From NCBI GenBank assembly GCA_033816765.1, contig CM066289.1:3534001-3598000 (forward strand): DNA of 64,000 nt. Direction: 5' to 3'. The translations under genes and the position numbers were made by a program. Below the pieces are notes generated by a model that worked only from the letters and a program-made list of their open reading frames with translations, was not told the origin of the DNA and ran no database searches. The DNA is from Nothopassalora personata. Its lineage: Eukaryota; Ascomycota; Dothideomycetes; Mycosphaerellales; Mycosphaerellaceae. This document shows positions 36,101 to 48,500 of the stretch, in pieces; position 1 is the first letter of the stretch, and each line of letters begins with the position of its first letter.

Positions 36101-39100
36101 GAGCTCTCGCGTAAGTATCCTGGTCAATTTGGATCGTGAGTTGGAGCAGAACTTCGCACGCTCTCGAATTCGTCCTTCGACACTCCAGCCACCTTCACCC
36201 ACCAAATTATATCTCTTTTCCTCAACCACCGCCGCCCCCACCTCTTTAAGGCAACAAGATTCTTCAGCATCAACACCTCCAAGATCAAGCCGTCGCGGCG
36301 CCATCGATGGTGCAGAGCACGAAGCCGCAGCGACTCGGTATGTCCTCCACCTCACCCACCCTCACCCACCCTTTGATGAGCACCCAGCGCCACTTTGCCT
36401 ACTGCGCGGTGTAAGCCCAGCCAAGACACATTATGCCGGAGGCATTGTGTGATTTTGATAACATTGCGGGATTTGTCCTCGAGGGTGGACAGCTCATGGG
36501 GTACGCAATGCTCTGTCTCTGTCTTCAATCGTCGAGAGGCCATAGCCTTCGGCCGCTCAAGCTTTCATGACACGAAAAGCTTGAATCTGACATCACCTTC
36601 ATCATCCATCGATGCTTCCCAAACCACACACGAACTTTGCTGACATCTTCAGAATACAGGTCGCGTCCGCCACCACTCTCGAGAACGCCCGCGGCAAAGG
36701 AGGTAGCCAACAGCTGCAACATACATCGACACAGTACGACCTTCTCCCTCCGATATCTCCCTGGAAATAATGATGCGTATCTGCGGCAGGCATACGTTGT
36801 TGCCAGGCCTATGTTCCAACAATAGATCACGCCTGCATTGGCCAAGCCTTTGTACAATGCCGGGTACTACTTGAAAAGTGCGATAGCATTGGCGGAGTCA
36901 TCCCTACGAGTGGGTGACTTCCGTGTACGCCATGTCTGGCGCTGGCATCACCGGCAGAGGGTCTCAGCAGCCTCACACGCCGTATAAGTCTGGAATCTGC
37001 TTTGATCTGAGTTCCCAGCCACCTTTTTCACCTGCAGCTTCAAGAATTGCCCTTGTCCTTGGCTGACTATCAACCTTTAGGATGCCAAAAACACCGTCTA
37101 CCACCATATCGGCTCGGTCACTCAGCAGAGATGGACTCGGCATTCGCAATGCAGCATTCTCCCACAGGAACGGTGAGTTCCTTCGACCTTCTCCACCTCC
37201 CCTCGTATGATGAACACCCTGATATTCATGTTTCGAATTGACCAAGAAACCATCCCTGAAGGAACCCACTGTGGTCCCTTCTGATATCAACCTGGGACCA
37301 TGCTACTGATCACGATACTCCTTCCTTTGCCTCGCCGTGCCTGCAATCGATGCCACCACTAACTCTTGTGAGCAGAACCACAGTACGCCGATGGTCAACG
37401 CTCTCTGTCATCATTGTGCCCATCATCGGACCTGGCCACCTTCGTCCACCCTGCATCGCGCTCGTCGACTTCTCGCCACTTTCTGGCGTCCCTCATCAGG
37501 TCATTCTGAAGATCCCGCAACTTCCTACCGGCGACTGATGACGACGCACATATACATGAGAGAGAAGCCTCTGGCTCACCATGGTGGTTTCTCGTGAATT
37601 TTACACGTACACTTAAGCTCCGAAGTTCTGACGACTTCCACTGCAACATTGTAATTGGAATATTTCATCAAGTCGATTTTTATTGACCCAATCTGCCAGA
37701 TCTTCTTACCTGAGTCTTACCTGAGACAAGGCCAGCGCAATGTCGAAAGATTCGCCTACTTTTCGAGCTTTCGAAACGCCCGATCTGGCAAGAATACATA
37801 CTGTGACCGCCGACCCATCCTCGTCCAAAGGTCAGTCTCATCGCTTTCCCTCTCCTTCAAGATTTTTGATGATAATCATTGTTTCTTGCTGATTTCGAGT
37901 GACTGCTTCGACTGGCTGTTGTGGTCTCGCTGACAAAGGACAATCTCTGATTGCTTCTGTCCGCACATTATGTTCGCCCAACACATGGCAATCAATTTGC
38001 TGACACTGTTGAACAGTTCTCATCGATTGTCACTATTTATCGCGCGGCCAGCACTGGTGGCTTTCCCCGAAGCTTGGCCAACTGCAACAGTCCAGCCTCG
38101 CCTTCGATGGCTCCACCTCGTTAGCCATTGCTGGGGCGCCATCACGAGGCCGCTGCCGTTGCCAGCACTTTCTCCACACCAAGGTCAGTACGGTCCACTC
38201 TCAGTGTCATTTCTCTTCAACCCTCCATCATGATGAGCTTGGATATCTGGTTCATGTTCCGAGAATCTCCACGGTTTGCCGTCGGGACTCCGCTGAAGAC
38301 AAACCCCTTACTGAGAGCTTGGGTGTCACCTCCTGCTTCCTTCACCCCCGCATCATGTTCGCTACTGATTTTGAGACAGCAGATGTCGGTCATTCATTGG
38401 CATGGCTTGCTGCCCGAGAGCGTCGTCGCTCAAATTACTCAAGCATCGAATGACTGACCAAGCCTGAGCCAAAACGCCCTCGAGGGTCTAGACGTCACCG
38501 ATCCAGCAGTCAAAGTGGAACAAGACTAATGGCTACCACTTTGTTCAATATAAGATCAGTATCACGCCTTCAATGCCCCTCCTGACAATGAATCTGGACT
38601 GGAGAGGATACTTGAGGGTCACCTTGGTTCGCCATAGCAATTTAGTAGTTGAAGAGAAAAGTCCTTCTGATCTCTTGGATACCACATTTTATGACTTGCA
38701 TTCTCTTCACCCTTCCGCCCCTGACTTGCGAGCCACAGGAATCGGCTGGACGGTCATCGCATTGACCAGCGAAGGTCCTTAACTTGCACCCGCATGGCAA
38801 GTACTTCCCAGCTTCAACGTCCATCATGCCATGGTGCACAACACCTCCTCCATCGTCTAGCCCGCCGGTCATGAATGCCGAATAACTCGCCGATCTGACC
38901 AGAGCTCATATTTTCCTCGTTTCTCTTGTCCTTGCAGGCCGCGGCAGCTGATGACAGTTGATTGCAGGATCCGTGACGTCTAGCTTCCAGTCTCCAGTCT
39001 TCATCTGGTCCCACGGCTCAGACTCGAGTAACTGCAAGTCTATCCGTTCCGATTTCTTTCTTCACAGGGCATGATGAGCTCAAATCTCGAGGATCGGGCG

Positions 39101-39517
39101 AGGCAAGCTCCGAGGGAAGAAAAAGCGTGAATACCTGTTCCCTACTACGGCCATATTACCTTCACTGACGCCCTTCACTACGGGATCTCTTAGTGGGCTC
39201 TCTTTTCTCTTGTTCAATACTGACACCATGCGACAGAACCTGATTCTCAGTGACCAGAGCAGAAATGTAGCTCTTGACGAGAAGCCAGCACAAACAACGA
39301 CCGTGGATGGTCAGAGCTCATGCTGTGCTGCTTGAGGCTGAGGCAGGGTATTGGAAGAAAACGCTGGAGTTGAAGGTGGATATGGCAAAAGGTGCTGCTG
39401 GCGGTGAGTTTGGGAACACCAGATCTCACCGCTATACCATATCAGAATAGAGGTACCTCAATCTCACGAACCACGCTTCTCCTTTCCTCAATTCGTGCCC
39501 TGCCTTTGCTATGATCA
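33165..39517. other. Gene-poor stretch, no supported gene
   Basis: Short frames on both strands, none with a domain. Several exon-like fragments precede GT(A/C)AGT sequences, for example ATGCCTAGCAACCGTTGCAC before GTAAGT at about 36111, and a 31-codon fragment starting near 37741 before GTCAGT at about 37833. I could not chain them into a credible gene. Confidence 0.35.
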
Positions 39518-39955
39518 TCACATACTACTCTGGCCACTCTCCCTCATCACCTCCGCCACAAAGATCCTCTCCCTCAAGGCCTCGCTCCGCTCCCTAACCT
39601 CCCGTATCTGATGCATGATCGCAATAGTGTAGTACTTCGCGCTCTGCGGGGGGATCCTGCTTAGCTCTTGGTCGTTGAAGAGTTGTAAGTATGGGAGTGC
39701 AGGAAAGTCTTCGATGTTGATGTGCTTTTGTCTGGCTTCGTTGGTGATCGTCTGCCTGTCATTTTCAGCTGTACTGAGGATCAGAAGAGCGTAGAGAGCG
39801 GCCGGCTTGGCGAGCTCTGAGCGGATGTCACTCTGTAGGAATGGGTTCTCGTCATTTGGGTTCGAGAGGGAGTCGTCGATTCGCTGTTCGAGGAGCTCGA
39901 TGGTTCGAGGTTGGGGTTCTGCGATGATGGACGATTGTGCTGTGGATGTTGCCAT
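39518..39955 (-). CDS. Hypothetical helical protein, 145 aa
   Basis: A single frame starts MATSTAQSSIIAEPQPRTIE in a good AGCATGGCA context and is rich in helix-forming segments (TIELLEQRIDDSLSNPNDEN, ELAKPAALYALLILSTAEND, YTIAIMHQIREVRERSEALR). It has no cysteines, signal peptide or membrane helix. The C-terminal REVRERSEALRERIFVAEVM region may form a coiled coil. The family is not recognised. It is probably cytosolic or nuclear. Confidence 0.65.
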   Translation of the reverse strand: MATSTAQSSIIAEPQPRTIELLEQRIDDSLSNPNDENPFLQSDIRSELAKPAALYALLILSTAENDRQTITNEARQKHINIEDFPALPYLQLFNDQELSRIPPQSAKYYTIAIMHQIREVRERSEALRERIFVAEVMRESGQSSM

Positions 39956-40436
39956 GCTTTTCAGAGGATCACCAGGACCAGGTCAGTAAAGGCGCGTTCC
40001 AAGCCACACAAAGATTTGTAGCCTGTCGACCAGCGAGAGCATCGTTCAATGCTGTGCTCCGTAGGCTGCGGTGAAGCACGCCTCGTTCTATCTTCTGCGA
40101 TCTCCTTGACTTCACAATAGCCTATTTCAAATTCAAGACTACCCACAGAAAGCTGAAAGGACTCTGTGTTCTGAAGTGGCTTCAAGCGCCGCGCTGGTGA
40201 TATTATATCGTGATCCTGCCTGGTCCAGTCTGAAGGTAGTGCTCGCAGTATAGAGAGCAGACATCATGAGAGTTGTTTTACCGCTCTATCGCTTTAGCGC
40301 TCCATGATTGGCTCGAGATCGTGAGAATGCGGCACACGCGAACTCGCTGATCGATTTATGCAATGCTATCAGTGATTGGGGTGGGTATTTATTGTCGATC
40401 TGTGATCTTCTCTCTTTCTCTTCAAAACACAGGATT

Positions 40437-41060
40437 TCATCCCCCATCTCTCTCAGACGCTCGCATAGCGCGTCTCCAATCACCGTCTCTTTCATTTAAT
40501 TCATCGACGATTGCGCCGATCCAGTCTCGCTCCGCCTTGACCCTCAACTTCAATTTTCCCATGCTGTCTTTGCCGCCAAAGGCCGAAATGTCCAAAGACC
40601 ACTCCAGTGGTAAGATCACCTTCTCAGTGCCGTCTCTTGAGTCAAGCGCGTCGTCAGAGATCCAGCTGTAGCCCGCTTTGAGGATTATGTTGGCCGAGAT
40701 GGTGTACGTTTCCCACCGAAAACGCGTAAGATCGTATGGCGGCCGGTCACGGATGACGCGTGGTGGGTTCAAGGCTGGGATGGAGCTCGATGCGGACTTC
40801 CTCTATCATCTCTGGATTGCTTGACCGGACGAAGAAAGTCCATTCGTGCTTGTTGGCGTTGGCGGCCTCGACGCTATGATGCTTGTTGCCGAAGTAGACC
40901 GTCATCGTATGGAGTGACACTCCACGGATATAGTCGCGCACCTCTTCGTAGCATCTGCCTGATGCTGATATGTTGTGTCCAGTAGGTAGCCGCGGGCCTG
41001 ATCGAGAGTCGCTGATGTCTGTTGTCGACACATCGGGCACTTTGCCTCCAAGCCTGCTAC
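40437..41060 (-). pseudogene. YEATS-domain gene fragment with a 1-nt frameshift
   Basis: The frame ending at 40747 carries TMTVYFGNKHHSVEAANANK and HEWTFFVRSSNPEMIEEVRI with ELHPS. One base out of phase, the next frame carries RVIRDRPPYDLTRFRWETYT, ISANIILKAGYSWISDDALD and LEWSLDISAFGGKDSMG. Together these follow the YEATS order (HxWTVFVR, IxKVxFxLHPSF, PPFEVTExGWGEF), here with the variant found outside the canonical TAF14/YAF9 type. No GT-AG intron can explain the frame change near 40765, so it is broken or contains a sequencing error. Upstream a CPMCR-containing frame (about 41052-40900) is out of phase as well. YEATS domains read acylated lysines in chromatin. Confidence 0.65.
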
Positions 41061-41112
41061 ATCTCAGCCTATCGCGTCGGTGGACCACCCTTAAGCTACG
41101 GGCTTTGCTTAC

Positions 41113-41538
41113 CAGAAAGGTCTGCACCCATACCGACAACCTCCATGGTGATGTCGATGTACTCTTGGACGGTGGCGTAACCGCCGCGTGGTAAAAAGCC
41201 GCTGAGAATGTATTAGCATTGCTCGATGGGAGTCATTTGTCGTGTGTTATGCTTACTGATTGGCGAACGCATTCAGCCCTCTTTCGGACCTGGTGCCTGC
41301 CACTCGTGGCCACTACCCGGACCAACATCGATAAGCTGCTTCTCAGCATCGAATGTTGGGATAGCCTCGAAAATGCCAGTGGCGGCATCAGCACACCGGC
41401 TTGTCGCTTCCCGAGCATGAGGTTGCTTGCGCGGGCCTGCATCTCTGGGTCATTCTGGAACTTCTCCATAAGCTGGAATGGGAAGGCAGCTGTCAGAAGC
41501 AGCGCGCCCACGAGCGCAGACGATGTCGAAAATCTCAT
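41113..41538 (-). pseudogene. Chloroperoxidase-type heme-thiolate peroxidase fragment, heme-ligand motif deleted
   Basis: The frame begins with a signal peptide (MRFSTSSALVGALLLTAAFP), then DPEMQARASNLMLGKRQAG, then with a frame change FDAEKQLIDVGPGSGHEWQA. It continues over a deletion to LNAFANQ. After a GTAAGC...CTCAG intron, GFLPRGGYATVQEYIDITME and VVGMGADLSG follow. This is the N-terminal third of the secreted fungal heme-thiolate peroxidase (peroxidase_2) family. The family's PCP motif, whose cysteine ligates heme, should sit just before LNAFAN. Here PGPKE runs into GLNAFAN with that motif missing and the frame broken (about 41268-41286). The rest of the enzyme is absent; YEATS sequence follows. 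Confidence 0.75.
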
Positions 41539-41977
41539 CCTGGTGGTTTCAAGCCTTACGGGGAAAAGTCAAGATGGAAGTGGCTTGAGAGGCGTCCGTG
41601 GGCTTGCATGCAGAAAGAGCTTATGGGTCTACATATACTAACTACCTCACGAAGAAGTGCCACCGTTAGTGGCCTCCGAGCTATCTCGCACGCTACGAGG
41701 AGCCAGATTGATTGTTTTGAAGACACTTCTGACTATTCGGCCAATATGATGCATGTCAGCATCACGGGGACCATCTTCGGAGGCATTTTGATGCTCCTTT
41801 TCCGCTGAGCACTTGCGGTAGCGTTAGCCCTCGCGATTTTAAGGTATGCCATGCCGGCTGCACATGCGGCTGCCGATGACGGAGCCGCACGGTTCTGACA
41901 ACCACAGCAGGCGCAATCATGACTGGTCCATCTGCTGCTGAGGTGAAGTCCGAGGCAGATTTCAAGAAGTTTGGAGT

Positions 41978-42274
41978 TTGGAGGCTGATTTGGCAGCTTG
42001 TGGAAGGAACTGCCAGGCTGGTCGTGTGTCTCAAGCTCGGGAGGACAAGCAGTACACTCGCGATAGGCTCTCGCAGCTAATCGACTCGACCAGGTGGTTA
42101 TCAAGTGAGCTACAATCAATATGCCAAAGTGAGAATCACATGCTGATATATGGTAGGGCAGCCGCAGGATTGGTAGTGGCAGCTCAGGCGACCTGGAGAG
42201 CGGAGGCAACCGAGGAGAACCTGCGCCTGGTCCAACTCACCATCTACCAGATGGCACAAGAATTGCAGAACTAG
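41978..42274 (+). CDS. Hypothetical helical protein, start uncertain
   Basis: This frame of about 98 codons is open from near 41978 to a TAG at 42272-42274 and includes DKQYTRDRLSQLIDSTRWLS and AAAGLVVAAQATWRAEATEE, both helical and protein-like. The 5' end has no ATG in phase, so an upstream exon is likely. A different frame holds MTGPSAAEVKSEADFKKF just upstream. It lies convergent to PRP8, with 257 nt between the stops. No family recognised. Confidence 0.35.
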   Translation: MEADLAACGRNCQAGRVSQAREDKQYTRDRLSQLIDSTRWLSSELQSICQSENHMLIYGRAAAGLVVAAQATWRAEATEENLRLVQLTIYQMAQELQN

Positions 42275-42531
42275 GGTGGCGTTCGATAGGAGATGAGCGG
42301 GATTTCATGGTCCAGGTGGCAAGAAACTGCACTCCCAGGGACTGGCTCGAAGAAAGAAGCTTTATGAGAATGTACGCTACACTTCCTGCCCAGTATCGAC
42401 ACAACCCACGCGCGCGCGTGCCCATTTTCCTCGTGACAGTGACCCTTTGCGCCCAACGCCCTTCGCTAAATGCATCTTGAAGCACAATCCTATTACCTTC
42501 TGTTCCACACAAGCCCAACACATTTGCGAGC

Positions 42532-45500
42532 TTATGCCAAGTTATCACTGCGGTCCACCCAAACGTCCTCCAACTCAGCAAAGTTCTGGAAATGCACCGG
42601 TCTGTGCACGTCATCGTAGAATCGTCGTGGTACACCAACCTGGACGTAAACACGCCCCTTTTCGCGATCACTAAAGCCTGAGCCCATGAAACTCCAGTTC
42701 CATCTCTCGTCTTCTGGTACCAAGAAATACCCGCGGATCTTATCGGACAGCAGAACCTGACTCTTCTCGCCAAGGCTGGTCGTGAAGCCAGCTGGCTGGT
42801 CTGATGAGAGATCTTTGTTCTCGGCGCCCCATTGGTATCCTTGTGGTGTGAGCGACCAAGCGGAAAGCGAAACTGATCCCGGAGTGAAGTTGACAATCAT
42901 TGTCACTGTCTTCCTGTCCCAAGTCGAGTGAGCCGCCATGAGCTTGGCGTGGGTGGTGACATCTTGTGCGGTCATGTAGTTGGTCTCGTTGCCAGCGGAG
43001 GTGTGAATGACACCAAGTGGCTCAAGACCGTTCAGCATCTCGTTCTCAGGCAAGTTCCGAGGTAGCTGAACGTCCCGCGTGCTGCCTACCTGTGGGATCA
43101 TGACAATGCACTTGACCTCCTTCACCTGCTTGTTGTCAGGCGGACTGACACCATAAAGGAAGCCTGCCACCTGCACACGCAGATCTGCGACGGCGATGAA
43201 GCGCTTGAGTATGTTCTTCGGCATCACATAAGTGAAGTGGTCCTCATCGTCTCGAATGTCTTCTGACGAGATGTAAATGTTGTTTGCTCTCGTCCGCAGA
43301 TTGCTGGTGGCAATGGCACGTGTTCGCCACTCTGTCTTCGAAGCAAAGCTCTGCTGTTCGTAGGCAGAAGTGGTAGTGACAATCATGTCTTCTCCTTGCA
43401 CGTTCTGCGTCTTCGTCGTGACCGCAGTCAGTTGCTGCTGATCTTGTTGTTGCTTCTCAATCTCGGCAGCTTGCTGTCTTTGCATACTTGGCGCACTGAT
43501 CTCCATACCCAAGATGACGTCTCGAATCTCACTGTTGGTCAGAGAAGAGGTGTTGACGTTGTTCTTCTTGCCATAGTCGTTCAAGATGAGATCGCGAAGC
43601 TGCACTTCGACCTTGACCCAGTCGTCGTCGGAGAGTGTCGGCCAGATGTGGTGCTCTTGGGTGATCACAGTCTTGTCTGGTCGCAGTAATAGCTTCGTCT
43701 TGTCTTGGTTGACATGCAGCGCACGCAAGATCAAGATGAGACGCGAGAATGCAGTGTACGATGAGATGCTCTTGAGCCATTCATCGTAAAGGTTGAAGAG
43801 TACCATCTGGGGCTCCGTAGCGCGCAAGATCATGTCTCCAAGCTTCTCGACCTTCATGGCTGCCTGGAATGGAAGCTGCAGCTCTGAGGCACGGATACTG
43901 ATGTTCGGGAAGTCGAGCAGATGCACCTCAAGCGGATCAAGAAGACCCTTTCTGGTAACTATGAGCTGCTTCGGCTGCTCCTCGACGGGCAAAGAACGAA
44001 TGAGAGCGGCGACTTCTTCTGCGGTCTTCCACTTGGCCAGCTGACCAAGACGCTTCTGACCGGCCCACACACTTGTGTGAATGATCTTGAGGAAGAGCTG
44101 TCCCGTGCGTGGGTTGAAGATGAAGATAGCGCCGTTAATCGGCTTGGTCGTCAGGTTACCTTCGAAGGTCTTGTGGATGGTGACACGGTAGACGTTCGTG
44201 TCATCGATGAAGAGCTGAACTTGGTTGCTGAACAGTTCGGAGTAGTTCTGCGAGTTCAGAAACTCTTGGTTGCTCTCAGAAGCGTACAGCTGCAGGCCCT
44301 TGCGAATACGCTCGCGAAGGACGTACAGCGCAGGGTTGGCCTTCATGATCTTGGCCATGGCCTGCTGCACGAGCTGTTTCAGACCGGGAAAGTACTGTCC
44401 GTAGGCCGAGTACAGGTTGTATGCAAGATCAATACCAACCATGAGACCGGTGGCTGATGGGTAGATGGACATGCTGTCAGTTGTGTAGTCGAGATACTTG
44501 GCACGAACGTAGCGCTCAATGTCGTGAGAATCGTAGTCACCATATCTCAGCTGAACATCGATCCAGAACTTGTTGGTTGTCGTCAAGCCCATATTGTCCT
44601 TGGTGTCGTACAGCAAGCTTGGATTGCTTACACTCCACTTGTGCGAAGCAAAGAGCAGAATGTCAGCGCAAGAGGAGTTCATCTTGTAACTCTTACGAGG
44701 ATGAATGGTCTCCTTCTGCACGGTCTCGATGCCGAGTGCTTCGAGTTCCTGATCGAAAACCTGGCAAAGATCCATCACGACCGACTCGTGAATCTTCTGC
44801 CACAAGTGAGCACGGAAGATCTGGATCAGAGAGATCTTAAGTGTCGGGATCTTTCCGTGCAGGAAGATACCAGTAAGATCGAGCTGGACCTGGAAACCGA
44901 CATAGACGTTGGCTCGATTGATAGTAGGACTCCACCAGAGTGTGAATCTGCGATTCGGTATCTGGTTCACTTTTTCAGGTGTCAGCGGTTGTCGTGAGCA
45001 AGGGGGGGGGGGGGGGGGTTAAATGACTTACGTCCACTTCTCTGAGCATTCGTAAGCTTCTTGAACTTCATCGACTCTTCGAAACCGCTGGCTTTTTCCC
45101 TGTTGACACATACTTAGCATTCGCCCAACGTAAACCAATGGTAATAGATACCAAAATAATCCTTCCCAACTTGGGAACGCTGTTGCCTGTACCACATGTC
45201 AGTAAAAAGGCTCTGAATCATGCCAGAGTAGGCGGTACTTGCCTTGAAGAGCGTATGCTCCAAAATGGTTTCCACTCCGCCGAGTGCCTGGATAACATCG
45301 GTCCTGTAGGAGTTCAGGTTCCTAAATCATCTTCTTAGTATTTGGGTGATTTTGAAGGACTGGGCGTCGGGTACGTACCAAAGCTTGCCATCGTGTCGTT
45401 GAGACGTCCACCAGAACGGGTTACTCTTCATGTGCTGGTACAACTTGAACTCGGTCCGTGCTCTGAACCCCTTGTCAAAGGAGAGTGTTGATCTGTCTTT

Positions 45501-48500
45501 CTGGAACAGAGTGTTGATACGCGGCAGACCACGATCCCAAGAATCCTCAAGATCCTCAAGCGTCAATCGTCGATTCTGTTGATTAGCCTCCAGTCGCTTC
45601 TGCGAGTACTCAGTCCACACGCGCTGCGAGTCGATGAACTCTGCCTCCCATGGGATGATGTATCGGAAGATGTTTGGAATAAGTGTCTCTTCGTCGTGGC
45701 TCATACCGGCGCGGAAGTGAGAGACACCGCTGTCGGTTTGCTTGCTCCATCGCTTGTCCGAAGCAGGAATCAAGATGTGAGATCCTGAGATCATACCAAG
45801 ACCACCAAGCTCCTTTGGTGTATAGAAAACGGCTGGAGGGAAACGAGAAGGCATCTTGGAATTCAGGCCAATCTTGACACGAGTCTGGATCTTGGTCTCG
45901 CACTTCACGATGGTATCGAGAAGGTTCACCGTACTCACTGCGGCTTCACGGTAGTATGTGAAAAGAGCAATCAGGGTGGTATTAAATTTGTTAACAATCT
46001 TCGTGAACGTAGTGCTGCCAGAGCTCATCAAGATCTGTCGGATGCGGTTGTTGAACTTGGCAATGTCCTCTCCGGTGACTTGCAAGAAGGCGTGCGCGGT
46101 CCTCTCCTTAGTGGCGTTGTCAACAAGAGCCCAGACGGAGTCCTTTGTTGGGAATTCATCGTTCATGTTCCGGCACTTTGGCAGAATCCGAACCTCGAAG
46201 CCGTTCATGGCGAATAGCAAGTTCGGGTTATCTCTGCTGTAGACACTGGCGAAAGTGTCGTCCCACTCTATCGTCGTAATGCTTCGAGGCAGTCTGTTCT
46301 TCATGTCCCAGAAGACAGCACGACCAAGGTTGACATCGTGTCGCATCAGCCGCATGCGAGAATCACGTGGCCAGCACTTCTTGTTCTTGTAGCCGATCAC
46401 GTTCTCAAAGTTCGGATCTGGCTGTTCAGTCAAGAACCGCTGGATGAGGTCTCTTGAGTCGTCGGCGCTGAAGCGGAAGAAGATCCAGATCTTGTCGATG
46501 TATCTGGTATAGAGACGGATCGGGTGCTTGGATTCGGTGGCTCGATCCTTGTATTGCAAAAAGTCGTTGGGTGCATTTGGAGGGCCCGCCATCTCGGAGG
46601 CGCGCTGCAGGCCAAGTAGAAGGAGGTCAATGATCAGACCGTAGTACTGGAAGACGAACGCGCTGAATTGCAGACCACGAATCATACCGTATGCGTTGGT
46701 GTGGTTCATGTCCTTGTAGTTGAGCTGCACGTTGTTCTTGGACGAGATGTAGTCCGCCAAGTTGTGGTCCATAATCAGCCTGAGAAGTCTGTTGAGCAGT
46801 GTTATGTCCATCTTCTCGTAGACCTTGTCAAGTCTTGTTTCGAGCATGACGTTGCACTCGCCTTCGTCCACGCTCCAGACATTCGAAAGATTGTTGATGC
46901 CTTGCGCCCACTTGTAGGTGAGAAGTGGTGGCACCTCAGAATCTGAAGGCTTGATCCAGGCCGGGAACAGTCGTCGCTGATCTGCTTGGTACCAGAGGTA
47001 CTGGTCCAGGTATGCATCGGTGATCTTCTCGATTGGCTCAATGTCGTAAACTGGATTGATGGAGCTGTAGTTGTCGTTCATGTCAATGCCGACCTCCTTG
47101 AAGGACCGTTGTGTAAGCAGGAAGCGCTTGATTCGTGCCAATGTCGTACCAGGGCTGTCGTATGCTTGCTCGATAAGCGCCAACTCTTCACGTTGACTCT
47201 GATTGAGGCGACCCTTGACCGAGTATGCCTCGCGAAGTCGCTCAAGCGCCAGGATCAGGATTTTGGTGTCGTGCTTGTAGCTGACTGACGGGAACGGAAT
47301 TGGCTGGAACTTGCGGGATTCCAGCCAGTGCACGGCTGTTGTGAAGATGGCGACACCCTCTTCTGTGCTGACATATGGACCGTCTTTGAGGTAGTTGTGC
47401 TGGCGCTCCTGCTCGGCCTTCAGCCACAATCTGGTGAGACGACCCAAGTTCTTCTTCGCAACAGTCTTGTCAACTGTGGCACCTCGCCTAATGCGCTCTC
47501 TGTTGTAGTGCGCAACAGATACCCACCAGTCAGCCTTCGACTTAACGTAACGAAGAATGATATCCTCGATCGGCTTCGGCAGACCGGGCACTTTCCATGG
47601 AATGTTCGATTTCCAGCAGCGCCACGCCTCTGACAAATGCTGCAAGACCGTGTTGACCTTGCTCTGCTTGATCCCTTCTGGCATCATGTCCATGAGATCT
47701 GCCATGACCGAAGCACGCAGCTCAAGATCGAAGTGAGACTCGACACGCTGCTTGGTAACAGTCTTGGCAACACCCTTCGAGTGGCGACCTTCAAACTGTC
47801 TGCTGAGCAAGTTGCCAAGCCAACGCTCGAGCAGGGGAATGATACCGCGCAGGAAGAACAGCCACACTCTCCAGGCTGGAGCCCAGAAGCCGCAACCGGG
47901 ACCCTTGCCAACCGGCCCAGAGTTGAATCGGTAGTAGATCAAGTGCTTGAGATCCTTGCAAGAACGAATCTGGTGCATGAGCTTGTACTTGTACCGGTAC
48001 ATACCAGTAAGCTGGCCAACGTGGTTGAAAGCGTAGAGGATACCATCAGCCAGCTGGAAGGCATCAATGTTGCCGAGTCTGTACTGAACCTGAGCGTCAA
48101 CGATGAGCTTGGTTAAACGCAGAATCTCACGCATCAAATGGAATGCGTTACCGAATCGCGACTTCTTGCGCTCCTTCGTGGTCAAGGTCTTGATTGGCTT
48201 CAGGTTGAAGTTGTAGTCTAGGTGAAGATACGTCAAGTTCTTGCGGTGGATAAGCAGGTTCAACATGTTGAACCCTTGCCTACACACCTGCAGACCAGCC
48301 TCGACCCAGTCGATCGTCGTCTGCTGGAAGAATTTAGTGGTCTTCAAGCTGCGGCACAGATTCTGCTTGTTCTGAGCTTTTGGTGGCTTCTTGTGCAGCT
48401 CGTTCAAAACGTAAGTCTTGAGCAGCTTCTGGTAAGACACCCGCACCTTCACCGGCTGGCCTTGTGGTACGTGTTCGAGATACCACTGCTTCACCAACGG

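Noticed and set aside
36057..36452. Exon-like MPSNRCTSCVSSR before a GTAAGT donor
   Set aside because: Suggestive of a C6 zinc cluster start, but no second half of the motif was found after any acceptor.
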